From NCBI GenBank assembly GCA_000283635.1, contig HE613569.1:1017501-1081500 (forward strand): 64,000 nucleotides of DNA, written 5' to 3'. Position 1 is the first letter of the stretch; each line of letters begins with the position of its first letter. The notes beneath the pieces are model-generated. The model saw only the letters and a program-made list of their open reading frames with translations. It ran no database searches and was not told the origin of the DNA. Positions 29,584-39,022 of this stretch are shown one piece after another. This DNA is from Streptococcus macedonicus ACA-DC 198 (lineage in GTDB: Bacteria > Bacillota > Bacilli > Lactobacillales > Streptococcaceae). The position numbers and the translations under genes are program-made.

Positions 29584-29614
29584 ATTATATCATGACTTAC
29601 TACTTTAGTTTAAG
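29584..29614 (-). promoter_or_regulatory. ciaR promoter
   Basis: The minus strand has TGATATAAT ending at 29584. The -35 (TAAACT, 29607-29612) overlaps one TTTAAG element on the plus strand; its partner 5 bp away is degenerate (ACAAGA). Autoregulation is therefore only a suggestion. Confidence 0.45.
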
Positions 29615-29720
29615 TTTTTACAAGAACTTTCTTAATTTTCATAGTAATTTTCTGATAAAAAGCATATCTGACTGAGCTTAAGATTATCTAAAATAGTAAC
29701 GGTTACAATTACTAGTATTG

Positions 29721-29754
29721 AAAAAACGTCTGAAAAAAATCTCAGACGTTTTAT
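29721..29754 (-). terminator. Terminator of pepN
   Basis: The minus strand reads AAACGTCTGA, T-rich loop, TCAGACGTTTTTTC. Confidence 0.85.
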
Positions 29755-29756
29755 TT

Positions 29757-32300
29757 TTATTCAACTTCTGCAAGTGCTTCTTCGACAGCAACCTTACTTG
29801 TGCTAATCAAATCAAGGCGAGCAGAGATTTCTTTGATTCCCATTGCAATATTGCGGCTGATTGCCATATCATCAAGTTGTGGTTCAAAGAAAGCTTTGTA
29901 TTCTGCAAGACGTTCAGCTGTTTTGAATGAATTGGCAGGGTAGATAACAAATTTATCAAAACTCATGTCACCACCAAGCACTGATTTAATCCAAGCCCAG
30001 TTTTCACGTGCCCAAGTCCAGATCGCTCCTTGCGTAAAATCTTTTTCAAGGAATGGACGGTACCAACTCATTGCTAAGTCTTGTGGTTTCACAATGTCTT
30101 TGTTTTTCAAAGCGCTCAAGATACGCTCAACAGTGGCTTCTGATTTTGTATTTGATAAAGCAGAAGCCAATTGACGACGAAAGTTACCATCGTTTGTTTT
30201 CACGTAAGTATCGAGGTAAAGTGAAACAAGTTCTTCTGTTTCAGCGTGCTTGATTTGATTTGCCAAAACAGATAAGCGAATTGAAGCTGGAATAGCTTCG
30301 ATATTATCTTTGTATTGATGGAAAATAGCTTCCGCTTTTGTCACAGCATCTTCGTTATCTGCGTACAACATCAACGAAATCGTATTTTGACGAACCATTT
30401 CATCTTCATCAGATTCTCCTGCTTGTGGTTCAAAGCCGAGGCGGTTGTAATTCTTTTGCATGAGGTGGCTAACCAAGGCTTTAAATTGTGCTTGAGCTTG
30501 ACTTCCTTCTGTCAAGAAAACATCCAAACCTTCAACAACTTGTGAAATAGCTTCCGCTACCAAATAAGAAGTTTCATCAGCAAGTTTTGTCAATAACGGA
30601 ACAAGTTCTGCGTATGAAATCTCACCACTTTCAGCAAGTAAACGGCGTTCTTGGATGACTTGAAGTTTTGAAACAGTATCAAGTTCAGTCAATTGTTCAA
30701 GAACAGCGTTCAACAATTCGCCTTTATAATTTGTGATGTAGTGAGCGGTATTTTCTGTATTGAGACGAAGAGCTCCTTCATTTTGAGCTACTAATTGGCT
30801 GTAATTTGGAATTTCAAGACGAGCTTCAGTCAACGTTTCTGGAAATCCTTGCCAATTGCTATTAAGTGGAATTGGCCAAATACGGTTTTCATCAACACCT
30901 TCACCGATGAAGAATTGTTTTTGGCTAAGAACAAGTGTATCATCAACAACTTCTGCTGTCACAACTGGATAACCAGGTTGTTCTAACCAAGCGTCCATGA
31001 AGGCTGCAACATCTTTTCCAGATGCTTCTGATAACGCATCCCAAAGATCACGACCAATAGTATTGTCATATTGGTGTTTGTCAAAGTAAATTTTCAAGCC
31101 AGCACAGAAATCGTTATCACCAAGCCAACGACGAAGCATGTGCATCAAGCGACTTCCTTTAGCATAAACAATGGCTGGGTCAAACAAAGTATTGATTTCA
31201 TCAGGATGCTGAACTTCGACGTGCACAGATTGAACACCGTCAGTGGCATCACGTTGAAGCGCCAATGGGAGACCTGCTGTTTGGAAATCTTCAAAGATAT
31301 TCCATGAAGGCTCAATGGCATCAACAGAAACGTACTCCATCATATTGGCAAATGATTCATTGAGCCATAAATCATCCCACCATTTCATTGTGACAAGGTT
31401 ACCAAACCATTGGTGAGCCAATTCGTGTGCAACAACAAGTGCGACATTTTGACGACTCTTAACGGTAGAGTTATCGTCAACCAAAAGATAAACTTCACGG
31501 TAAGTAACCAAGCCCCAATTTTCCATCGCTCCAGCTGAGAAATCAGGAAGGGCAACATGGTATGAAAGCGGAATTGGGTATTTGACGCCATAATAATCCT
31601 CGTAGAAATCAATAACACGAACAGCAATATCCAAAGCAAAGTCTAATGATTTAAGAGCGTGTGCTTTTGTTGAGAAAACACCAACTTCAGTACCATTTTT
31701 AGTTTTTGCAGTTTTACCTTGCAAATCCCCAAGAGCAAATGCGAGAAGGTATGATGACATGCGAGGTGTCGTATCGAATGTCCAAAGACCAGTTTCCTTA
31801 CGACGGTCAGCATCAACTTCTGGCATATTTGAAAGCACGATTTCACCTTCAGTTTGGTCAAATTTAATGCTCAAATCAAAAGTAGCTTTTGCTTCTGGTT
31901 CGTCCACACAAGGGAAAGCTTCGCGGGCAAAGTGACTTTCAAATTGTGTTGAGATGATTTCTTTTTTGACACCATCAACAGTGTAATATGAAGGGTAGAT
32001 ACCTGTCATATTATCGGTAATCTTACCTGAGAATTCAAGAACAACTGTCATTGTACCTGTTTCTGGTAGTTCAACATGGACAGCTTCGTTGTTGTTATCA
32101 ATGGTAAACTCTAAGTTTTGATTGTCTAACAAAACAGAAGCAATGACTAAATCTTTTTGGTGGAATGAAATAACATTATCTAAAGCCTCACCGCTAATCG
32201 CTACGTTACCTGAAAACGTTTTTGATTGACGGTTAATGTCAAGAAAAATATTATAATTTTCAGGAACAAATTTTTCAATAAAATGTTCTACAGTTTTCAT
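29757..32300 (-). CDS. pepN: Aminopeptidase N (lysyl aminopeptidase)
   Basis: An 847-residue M1-family zinc metallopeptidase, cytoplasmic, that trims N-terminal residues from peptides taken up by oligopeptide transporters. The exopeptidase motif GAMENWG is near residue 256, the zinc site HELAHQWFGN near 290 with the third ligand in NESFANMMEY near 313, and the ERAP-like helical domain fills the C-terminal half. Length is typical of lactic-acid-bacterial PepN. The -10 TGATATAAT about 150 bp upstream is intact, so the ISL3 element inserted beyond it at 32480 has not removed the promoter. Confidence 0.95.
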   Translation of the reverse strand: MKTVEHFIEKFVPENYNIFLDINRQSKTFSGNVAISGEALDNVISFHQKDLVIASVLLDNQNLEFTIDNNNEAVHVELPETGTMTVVLEFSGKITDNMTGIYPSYYTVDGVKKEIISTQFESHFAREAFPCVDEPEAKATFDLSIKFDQTEGEIVLSNMPEVDADRRKETGLWTFDTTPRMSSYLLAFALGDLQGKTAKTKNGTEVGVFSTKAHALKSLDFALDIAVRVIDFYEDYYGVKYPIPLSYHVALPDFSAGAMENWGLVTYREVYLLVDDNSTVKSRQNVALVVAHELAHQWFGNLVTMKWWDDLWLNESFANMMEYVSVDAIEPSWNIFEDFQTAGLPLALQRDATDGVQSVHVEVQHPDEINTLFDPAIVYAKGSRLMHMLRRWLGDNDFCAGLKIYFDKHQYDNTIGRDLWDALSEASGKDVAAFMDAWLEQPGYPVVTAEVVDDTLVLSQKQFFIGEGVDENRIWPIPLNSNWQGFPETLTEARLEIPNYSQLVAQNEGALRLNTENTAHYITNYKGELLNAVLEQLTELDTVSKLQVIQERRLLAESGEISYAELVPLLTKLADETSYLVAEAISQVVEGLDVFLTEGSQAQAQFKALVSHLMQKNYNRLGFEPQAGESDEDEMVRQNTISLMLYADNEDAVTKAEAIFHQYKDNIEAIPASIRLSVLANQIKHAETEELVSLYLDTYVKTNDGNFRRQLASALSNTKSEATVERILSALKNKDIVKPQDLAMSWYRPFLEKDFTQGAIWTWARENWAWIKSVLGGDMSFDKFVIYPANSFKTAERLAEYKAFFEPQLDDMAISRNIAMGIKEISARLDLISTSKVAVEEALAEVE

Positions 32301-32471
32301 ATAACTCCTTTAAATTATAGAAATGAGGACTAACAATCGTTCTCCCCATATCCCTTAATCTTTTAAATAATTCTGACAATACTTACTATGAAATAATCGT
32401 GTCATTAAATTAATGATGGTTAAGTACTATCAAACTACATTATTATATCACAAACCTAAATATCTGTCAGT

Positions 32472-32479
32472 TTTAAAAA
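32472..32479. repeat. Target-site duplication, left copy of ISL3 element 1
   Basis: TTTAAAAA, repeated exactly at 33891-33898 on the other side of the element. Confidence 0.9.
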
Positions 32480-33890
32480 GGCTCTATAATTTCTGTAGTG
32501 GGTAAATCCCCCACAGAGATTATGGAGCTTTTTCAGTGTATCAAAAAAGCCCCATAAGACTTATAATGAAAAGCGACTAAACCATCATTAGGAACACCTT
32601 ATGGAACAACTTAAGAATACCACAGAACTCATCGGATTAAAAGACAAAAATATTAAAATCAAGACGGTTTTTAAGGCTGATACCCACATCACGATTGAGG
32701 CTAGCCTAGACTATCAGCCTCCACTCTGCCCTCACTGCAAAAGTCAGATGAGCAAGTATGACTTTCAACGAGCCTCTACCATCCCAATCCTTGACGTCCA
32801 AGGCATACCAACGGTCCTCAAACTCAAGAAGCGACGCTTTCAATGTAAGGGCTGTCGTCGTGTGACGGTTTCTGAGACTAGCTTAGTCAAGAAACATTGC
32901 CAAATCTCAAAGCCTGTCCGCCAGAAAATCACACAATACCATACCGAAAAGTTAACTAATACTGCCATCGCTAAGAGACTCCACCTTTCAGTATCTCTTG
33001 TCCAACGTCAGCTGGAAGCTTTCACCTTCAAGGAAGACCTTACTCGTCTTCCTGAGGTTCTATCGGTAGATGAATTTTCTCGAAACAAGGGACAACTAGC
33101 TTTTATTGCTCAAGATTTTGAAACCAGAAAAATTGTCACTCTCCTTGAAAACAACCCACAAACCACCATCAAAAACTACTTTTATCGCTATCCTAGAGCT
33201 GTTCGTGAGGCGGTTAAAGTCGTTACTGTGGACATGTCTGGGTCTTATATTCCAATCCTGAAACAGCTATTTCCTAAAGCTAAAATCGTACTCGACCGCT
33301 TCCATATTGTCCAACACCTTGGCAGAGCTATGATGAGCACTCGAATTACCATCATGAAGAGCTTTGATAAAAAGTCTCTCCCTTATCGAGCTATGAAAAA
33401 TCACTGGAAAATACTCCAGAAAGACAATCGCAAACTCTCTGATAAACGCTTTTATTCACGAACCTTTAGCCAAACCTTGACTCCGAAAGAAATTGTTAAG
33501 AAGATTCTAGATTTATCGGACGAATTCCGTTATTACTATGAGTTGTATCAACTCTTATTATTCCATTTTCAAGAGAAGAATACCGACCATTTTATGGCGC
33601 TGATTGACGACAACCTTCCCTTTGTCAATCCTGTATTTACCACTGTCTTTAAGACCTTCAAGAAATACAAATCCTACATTGCAAACGCCCTGGAGCTCCC
33701 TTATTCTAACGCTAAGCTAGAAGCCACTAACAAACTCATCAAGGACATTAAGCGTCAAGCTTTCGGCTTTCGAAACTTCAAAAACTTTAAAACTAAAATT
33801 CTCATCGCTTTGAACATCAAAATAGAGAGAACAAATCTGATTCTCTCTAGATGTTAGTGATAAGTCACCCACTACAGTTGACAATGAGCC
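32480..33890 (+). mobile_element. ISL3-family insertion sequence, intact copy 1
   Basis: A 1411-bp element bounded by imperfect inverted repeats (left GGCTCTATAATTTCTGTAGT; right, reversed, GGCTCATTGTCAACTGTAGT) and by a perfect 8-bp target duplication, the size expected for ISL3. It carries one intact transposase gene. It has inserted between phoU and pepN. The perfect duplication points to recent insertion. Confidence 0.93.
32601..33857 (+). CDS. ISL3-family transposase
   Basis: A 418-residue transposase. An N-terminal zinc-binding region has CPHCKSQM (about residue 43) and FQCKGCRRVTVSE (about 84), then a helix-turn-helix (LTNTAIAKRLHLSVSLVQRQL) and the DDE domain: the first Asp in VLSVDEFSRNKG (about 156), the second in KIVLDRFHIVQHL (about 232) and the Glu in YSNAKLEATNKLIKDIKRQAFGFRNF (about 373). 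All are in frame, so it is probably active. AACACC-ATG has no strong ribosome binding site. About 60-65% like the second copy at 54280. Confidence 0.93.
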   Translation: MEQLKNTTELIGLKDKNIKIKTVFKADTHITIEASLDYQPPLCPHCKSQMSKYDFQRASTIPILDVQGIPTVLKLKKRRFQCKGCRRVTVSETSLVKKHCQISKPVRQKITQYHTEKLTNTAIAKRLHLSVSLVQRQLEAFTFKEDLTRLPEVLSVDEFSRNKGQLAFIAQDFETRKIVTLLENNPQTTIKNYFYRYPRAVREAVKVVTVDMSGSYIPILKQLFPKAKIVLDRFHIVQHLGRAMMSTRITIMKSFDKKSLPYRAMKNHWKILQKDNRKLSDKRFYSRTFSQTLTPKEIVKKILDLSDEFRYYYELYQLLLFHFQEKNTDHFMALIDDNLPFVNPVFTTVFKTFKKYKSYIANALELPYSNAKLEATNKLIKDIKRQAFGFRNFKNFKTKILIALNIKIERTNLILSRC

Positions 33891-33898
33891 TTTAAAAA
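33891..33898. repeat. Target-site duplication, right copy of ISL3 element 1
   Basis: TTTAAAAA, identical to 32472-32479. Confidence 0.9.
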
Positions 33899-33905
33899 AT
33901 AAAAC

Positions 33906-33928
33906 AAAAAGAAGGTCGCTCCTTCTCT
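33906..33928 (-). terminator. Terminator of the pst-phoU operon
   Basis: The minus strand reads AGAAGG, loop AGCGA, CCTTCTTTTTG just after the phoU stop; the ISL3 target site is directly beyond it. Confidence 0.7.
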
Positions 33929-33940
33929 TTGTCTCTCGTA

Positions 33941-34594
33941 TTACAGCTCAATGATTTTACCAGTTTTAAGGTAAACAACCCATTCACAAATATTACGAGC
34001 GTAGTCACCAATACGTTCTAAGTAAGTGATAACTTGTAGGTATTCTTTCCCGGCAAAAACGGTGTCAGGTTGTTGTCGGATTGACTCAACGGCCATATTT
34101 TGAATGTCATGGAAATAGTTATCAATCACTTCGTCTGATGCGGCCACTTCGTAAGCATGTTCTTCATTTCCTGTGATATAAACATCCAAAGCTTCTTCTA
34201 CCATGTCGCGCACAGCTTTACCCATTTTTTTGATTTCTGCTTCGACTTCTGGTAAACGTTCTTCGCCTTTTACACGGATGGTTGCTTTAGCGATTGAAGC
34301 TGCGTGGTCACCCATGCGTTCAACATCGCTTGAAGCTTTTAAAACTGTAATAACAGTACGTAAATCTTGAGAAACTGGTTGTTGCAATGCAATGATTTCA
34401 AGTGATTTTTTCTCTAATTTTGTTTCGAAATTATTGACAATTTCATCACCTTCGATAACTTCTTTAGCTAATTCACGATCATGGCTGATGAATGCTCGAA
34501 CGGTCTTATTGATTTGTGAAAGGACTTCAGTCCCCATTGCGTAAAATTGATTGTGTAATTTTTCTAATTCATCGTCAAATTTTGACCTTAACAT
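33941..34594 (-). CDS. phoU: Phosphate transport regulator PhoU
   Basis: A 217-residue all-helical protein made of two similar three-helix halves. Each half has the metal-binding DxxVD/E-type segment: EVIEGDEIVNNFETKLEK (about residue 41) and ASDEVIDNYFHDIQ (about 150). It modulates Pst uptake and phosphate signalling. It is last in the pst operon, 30 bp after the second pstB, the usual position. Confidence 0.94.
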   Translation of the reverse strand: MLRSKFDDELEKLHNQFYAMGTEVLSQINKTVRAFISHDRELAKEVIEGDEIVNNFETKLEKKSLEIIALQQPVSQDLRTVITVLKASSDVERMGDHAASIAKATIRVKGEERLPEVEAEIKKMGKAVRDMVEEALDVYITGNEEHAYEVAASDEVIDNYFHDIQNMAVESIRQQPDTVFAGKEYLQVITYLERIGDYARNICEWVVYLKTGKIIEL

Positions 34595-34624
34595 AATACC
34601 ATCTCCTTTTTCAAGCTGCTAAGA

Positions 34625-35383
34625 CTAACCAAATTTTCCTGTAATATAATCTTCTGTTTCTTTTCGTTTAGGATTCATGAACATTTCATGTGTTTTTCCA
34701 TATTCGATAAGATTACCACCGAGGAAAAATCCTGTTCGGTCTGAAATACGTGAAGCTTGTTGCATTGAACGTGTTACGATAAGCATTGTATATTTATCTT
34801 TCAAACCATAAAGTGTATTTTCCACTTTGCCTGCTGAAATTGGGTCAAGCGCTGATGTTGGTTCATCTAATAAAATGATTTTAGGCCTTGTTGCTAAAAC
34901 ACGAGCTACACACACACGTTGTTGCTGACCACCTGATAAGCCAAGCGCAGAATCGTGCAATCTATCCTTAACTTCGTCCCAGATAGAGGCACCGATAAGT
35001 GATGATTCGACAGCTTCATCAAGAACTTGCTTATCTTTAATTCCTTTCAAACGTAAACCGTAAACGACATTTTCATAGATTGACATTGGAAATGGATTAG
35101 GTTGTTGGAAAACCATGCCGATTTCTTTGCGAAGTTCAACCGTATCTGTTCGTGGGCTATAAATATTATGACCGTTATAAGTGATTGAACCTGTCAATGT
35201 TACTTCAGGATTAAGGTCACCCATGCGGTTAATCGACCGCAAAAGTGTTGATTTTCCTGAACCAGAAGGTCCGATTAAGGCTGTGATTTCATTAGGATAG
35301 AAATCCATAGACACATTATTTAAAGCTTTTTTCTTGTTATAGTAGACAGATAAGTCACTCACTCTTAAAATAGGTTCTGTCAT
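34625..35383 (-). CDS. pstB2: Phosphate ABC transporter ATPase, second copy
   Basis: A 252-residue ATPase: Walker [19 protein letters not shown] (about residue 38), signature [16 protein letters not shown] (about 147), Walker [17 protein letters not shown]-type phosphate-ATPase features such as [15 protein letters not shown] are present. At the usual switch-histidine site it reads [17 protein letters not shown], with Arg where ATPases of this class, including the neighbouring copy, have His (VTHNMQQA). That odd substitution may lower hydrolysis or mark a specialised partner. Confidence 0.93.
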   Translation of the reverse strand: MTEPILRVSDLSVYYNKKKALNNVSMDFYPNEITALIGPSGSGKSTLLRSINRMGDLNPEVTLTGSITYNGHNIYSPRTDTVELRKEIGMVFQQPNPFPMSIYENVVYGLRLKGIKDKQVLDEAVESSLIGASIWDEVKDRLHDSALGLSGGQQQRVCVARVLATRPKIILLDEPTSALDPISAGKVENTLYGLKDKYTMLIVTRSMQQASRISDRTGFFLGGNLIEYGKTHEMFMNPKRKETEDYITGKFG

Positions 35384-35394
35384 GTCTTTCCTTT

Positions 35395-36198
35395 CTAACC
35401 AAAATGTCCAGACACATAATCACTAGTAGATTGCAATTTCGCATTTTGGAAGATGTTGTTCGTTTTATCGTATTCAATCAAATCTCCCAAATAGAAGAAT
35501 GCTGTGTAGTCACTAGCACGAGCTGCTTGTTGCATATTGTGCGTTACGATGATAATGGTATAATCTTTCTTCAATTCAAACAAGGTATCTTCCAACTGCA
35601 TTGTAGCAACTGGGTCCAAAGCTGACGCTGGCTCATCCATTAGAAGAATGTCAGGTTTAACAGCAATGGCTCGCGCGATACACAAACGTTGCTGCTGACC
35701 GCCTGAAAGCGTGAAGGCTGATTTATGCAAATCATCTTTCACTTGGTCCCAAAGCGCAGCTTGTTTTAAAGAGGTTTCAACAATTTCATCTAAGAATTGT
35801 TTGTTTTTCACACCTGCTCGTTCATAGGCAAATGTGATATTTTTATAAATAGATTTTGCAAATGGATTAGGACGTTGGAAAACCATACCAATCTGTTTGC
35901 GCATTTCATAAACATTGATATTTTTGGCGTTAACATCAATACCTTCATATGAAATTTCACCCGTTACTTTAGCAATATCAATAGTGTCATTCATTCGGTT
36001 CAAACTACGAAGAAATGTCGATTTGCCACATCCAGATGGACCAATAAGGGCAGTGATTTTATTTTTTTCAAACTGCATATCAATCCCCTTGATTGCCTCT
36101 TTTTGACCATAATAAACATGAAGATCTTTCGTTGCTAAGGCAAGCTTTTCTTCTGGAAATGTAATAATATGTCTTTCGTTCCAATTATATTCTGTCAT
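35395..36198 (-). CDS. pstB1: Phosphate ABC transporter ATPase, first copy
   Basis: A 267-residue ATPase: Walker [19 protein letters not shown] (about residue 53), [15 protein letters not shown], signature [16 protein letters not shown], Walker [15 protein letters not shown] and switch histidine in [15 protein letters not shown]. It works with PstA/PstC at the membrane. Two tandem pstB genes are a normal streptococcal arrangement. It lies 10 bp after pstA. Confidence 0.94.
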   Translation of the reverse strand: MTEYNWNERHIITFPEEKLALATKDLHVYYGQKEAIKGIDMQFEKNKITALIGPSGCGKSTFLRSLNRMNDTIDIAKVTGEISYEGIDVNAKNINVYEMRKQIGMVFQRPNPFAKSIYKNITFAYERAGVKNKQFLDEIVETSLKQAALWDQVKDDLHKSAFTLSGGQQQRLCIARAIAVKPDILLMDEPASALDPVATMQLEDTLFELKKDYTIIIVTHNMQQAARASDYTAFFYLGDLIEYDKTNNIFQNAKLQSTSDYVSGHFG

Positions 36199-36208
36199 TT
36201 TTTCTCCT

Positions 36209-37096
36209 TTAGTTTGCTGACGTTAATTTCGCATGAAGTTTCTTACCGATATAACGAGCTGATAGGTTGAAAATGAGGATGAAAACCAAGAGAACTGCAG
36301 CGCTTCCTTGTGAAACTTGTGTTGCATCAGGAATAGTGCCTTCACTATTGACTTTCCAAATGTGAACAGCGAGCGTTTCAGCTTGACGGAAGATAGAAAT
36401 CGGACTTGTCACACTAAGTGGGTTCCAATTTGACCAATCAAGAGCTGGCGCAGATTGCCCCGCTGTGTAAATAAGCGCGGCTGCTTCACCAAAGATACGT
36501 CCTGAAGCAAGCACAATACCAGTAACAATACTTGGTAAAGCTTCTGGTACAACAACGTGAACAACTGTTTCCCAACGTGATAAACCAAGGGCAAGTCCTG
36601 CTTCACGTTGCGTATGGTGAACATTACGAAGACCATCTTCAACATTACGTGTCATTTGTGGCAGATTAAATACGGTTAAGGCAAGGGCACCAGAGATAAT
36701 TGAGAAACCGTATTGAAATTGAACAACAAAAATAAGGTAACCAAACAATCCAACAACAACTGATGGTAGAGATGATAGAATTTCAATACAAGTTCTAATG
36801 AAATTCGTAAAACGCCCTTTTTTAGCGTATTCAGATAAGTAAATTCCTGCTCCCATTGATAGCGGAATTGAAATAATCAGTGTAATCACTAAAAGAAAGA
36901 GAGAATTGTACAGCTGAATACCAATACCACCGCCAGCTTTATAAGCTGATGATTTTCCTGTCAAGAAAGACCAGCTAACGTGTGGTAAACCATTAACCAA
37001 AATATAAAGTAGCAAAGATGCCAAAATTGCAACAATAATTCCAGCAATTGTATAGAGAACTCCTGTTGCTAATTTATCAATTTTTTTAGCGTGCAT
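36209..37096 (-). CDS. pstA: Phosphate ABC transporter permease PstA
   Basis: A 295-residue permease with six membrane helices (first around residues 12-35). The EAA loop reads [30 protein letters not shown] near residue 165. It starts within the last codons of pstC (11-bp overlap), so the two permeases are translationally coupled. Confidence 0.94.
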   Translation of the reverse strand: MHAKKIDKLATGVLYTIAGIIVAILASLLLYILVNGLPHVSWSFLTGKSSAYKAGGGIGIQLYNSLFLLVITLIISIPLSMGAGIYLSEYAKKGRFTNFIRTCIEILSSLPSVVVGLFGYLIFVVQFQYGFSIISGALALTVFNLPQMTRNVEDGLRNVHHTQREAGLALGLSRWETVVHVVVPEALPSIVTGIVLASGRIFGEAAALIYTAGQSAPALDWSNWNPLSVTSPISIFRQAETLAVHIWKVNSEGTIPDATQVSQGSAAVLLVFILIFNLSARYIGKKLHAKLTSAN

Positions 37097-38003
37097 AATT
37101 TCTCTTTCTTTCTCTTGTAATAAATTTCACGAGCATATTAAATCCTAAACTCATAATTAGCAAGACTAAAGCTAGTGACCAAAGAACATTATTTTGGACA
37201 GTTCCCATGACTGTGTTACCAATTCCCATTGTCAACACAGAGGTCAAGGTCGCTGCTGGTGTTGTTAATGATGTAGGAACAACGGCAGAGTTTCCGACAA
37301 CCATTTGAATGGCTAAGGCTTCACCAAAAGCACGAGCCATACCAAAAATCACCGCTGTAAAAATCCCAGGTCGAGCGGCATTCAAGATAACACGCCAGAT
37401 TGTTTGCCAACGAGTAGCCCCCATAGCAAAGCTGGCTTCTTTATAATGTCTTGGGACTGCTTTCAAACTATCTACCGTCATAAAGGTAACTGTCGGTAGA
37501 ATCATGACAAAAAGGACACAGACACCTGATAAAATACCAAAACCTGTTCCACCAAAAATCGAACGAACAAATGGTACGATAACTTGCAGACCAATAAAAC
37601 CATAAACAACAGAAGGGATTCCTGTCAATAATTCGATAGCTGGTTGCAAAATCTTAGCACCGTATTTTGGCGATACTTCTGTCATAAATACCGCTGCTCC
37701 AATAGCAATCGGAGTCGCAATTAAAGCAGATAGAATAGTTACAATAAATGACCCCAAAATCATTGGTAGAGCTCCAAAAGAGCCTGAATTTGGATCCCAT
37801 TTACTTCCAAAAAGGAACGTTAGTGGGTTGACACCATCAACAAAGAAGGTAGACAATCCTTTTTGCGCAACGAAAATTAAAATCATTGCAACGATAAAAA
37901 CAATTAGCACCAAACAGAAAAGGGTTAACCCTTTCCCGAATTTTTCTAATTGAGAATTTTTTGAAGGTGAGGTTAATTTTTTCTCAAGTTCTTGATTTCT
38001 CAT
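37086..38003 (-). CDS. pstC: Phosphate ABC transporter permease PstC
   Basis: A 305-residue permease with six helices after a polar N-terminal tail of about 25 residues. The EAA loop KEASFAMGATRWQTIWRVILNAARPGIFTAV is near residue 189, and VNPLTFLFGSKWDPNSGSFGALPMI is the characteristic periplasmic-side segment of PstC. It is 9 bp downstream of pstS. Confidence 0.94.
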   Translation of the reverse strand: MRNQELEKKLTSPSKNSQLEKFGKGLTLFCLVLIVFIVAMILIFVAQKGLSTFFVDGVNPLTFLFGSKWDPNSGSFGALPMILGSFIVTILSALIATPIAIGAAVFMTEVSPKYGAKILQPAIELLTGIPSVVYGFIGLQVIVPFVRSIFGGTGFGILSGVCVLFVMILPTVTFMTVDSLKAVPRHYKEASFAMGATRWQTIWRVILNAARPGIFTAVIFGMARAFGEALAIQMVVGNSAVVPTSLTTPAATLTSVLTMGIGNTVMGTVQNNVLWSLALVLLIMSLGFNMLVKFITRERKRNYAR

Positions 38004-38012
38004 AACGTCTCC

Positions 38013-38879
38013 TTATTTTTCAGTTACTGTGCCATCAGCTGACTTAGTAACCTGCATATCATTGACTGAAATATAACCCATTTGTTCAACAATGCCTTTT
38101 TGAACTTCATCACTCATGATATAATCCAAAAATTCTTTTGTCAAGCCTGTTGGCTCACCTTTAGTGTACATATGTTCATATGACCAAAGTGGCCAATTGT
38201 TTGTTGTTACATTTTCAGCAGTTGGTTCATAACCATTTAGACTGATTGTTTTCACAGCATCATCAACATAGGCAAAAGCAAGATATGAAATCGCACCTGG
38301 AGTCTGTGATACAATAGATTTCACCATACCATTTGAATCCTGCTCTTGGCTTTGAACGGCTGACTCACCATTCATAATAACATTATCAAATATTGCACGT
38401 GATCCTGAGCTTGCTGCTCGGTTAATAATTGAAATTTCCAAATCTTGACCGCCAACTTCTTTCCAGTTTGTAATTTCACCTGTAAAAATCTTTCGAAGTT
38501 GTTCTGTCGTTAAATTATCAACTTTGACATTATCGTTAACAATCACAGCAAGTCCAGCTACTGCTACTTGATGATCAACCAATTGGTCAGCATCGATACC
38601 GTCTTTTTCTTCAGCAAAAACATCACTATTCCCAATTTGGACTGCTCCTGATTGAACTTGAGAAAGTCCTGTACCAGATCCTCCACCTTGAACATTAACT
38701 GTTTTTCCAATATTGGCTGTTCCAAATTCGTCAGCTGCAGCTTCAACTAGAGGCTGAAGCGCTGTTGAACCAACGCAGGTAATTGATTCACCTTTATCAA
38801 TCCAACTAGCACAACCTGACAAAATGATGGAAACTAAGGTAATTAGCAGTAAAAAGCTAAGTTTTTTCATTTTTTTCAT
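38013..38879 (-). CDS. pstS: Phosphate-binding lipoprotein PstS
   Basis: A 288-residue lipoprotein. The signal peptide ends at the lipobox ILSGC (about residue 23). The mature domain contains [18 protein letters not shown], the [22 protein letters not shown] phosphate loop (about 66-87) and [14 protein letters not shown] (about 153), all phosphate-contacting regions. First gene of the six-gene pst operon. Start at 38879, with TAGGAA upstream. A 21-bp palindrome lies in the leader/promoter region. Confidence 0.95.
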   Translation of the reverse strand: MKKMKKLSFLLLITLVSIILSGCASWIDKGESITCVGSTALQPLVEAAADEFGTANIGKTVNVQGGGSGTGLSQVQSGAVQIGNSDVFAEEKDGIDADQLVDHQVAVAGLAVIVNDNVKVDNLTTEQLRKIFTGEITNWKEVGGQDLEISIINRAASSGSRAIFDNVIMNGESAVQSQEQDSNGMVKSIVSQTPGAISYLAFAYVDDAVKTISLNGYEPTAENVTTNNWPLWSYEHMYTKGEPTGLTKEFLDYIMSDEVQKGIVEQMGYISVNDMQVTKSADGTVTEK

Positions 38880-38921
38880 TTGTGATTCCTACTTAATCTT
38901 GAAAATAAAAAGTAATTTACA

Positions 38922-38942
38922 TGAAGTGTTACAAATACTTCA
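38922..38942. promoter_or_regulatory. Palindrome upstream of pstS
   Basis: TGAAGTGTT, spacer ACA, AATACTTCA: 9-bp arms with one mismatch, 43 bp before the pstS ATG. It could be an operator for a phosphate-responsive regulator or a leader hairpin. It does not look like the direct repeats of PhoP boxes. Confidence 0.45.
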
Positions 38943-39022
38943 CAAAGAAATATTAACATATCAAGCAGGCAATTGCAAAGTGTTTTTCTTCCTATTTTAA
39001 CACAAATTGTATCTGTAACAGT

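Noticed and set aside
33941-39022. Second pstB as a duplication artefact
   Set aside because: The two ATPase genes differ throughout, and tandem pstB genes are normal in streptococci.
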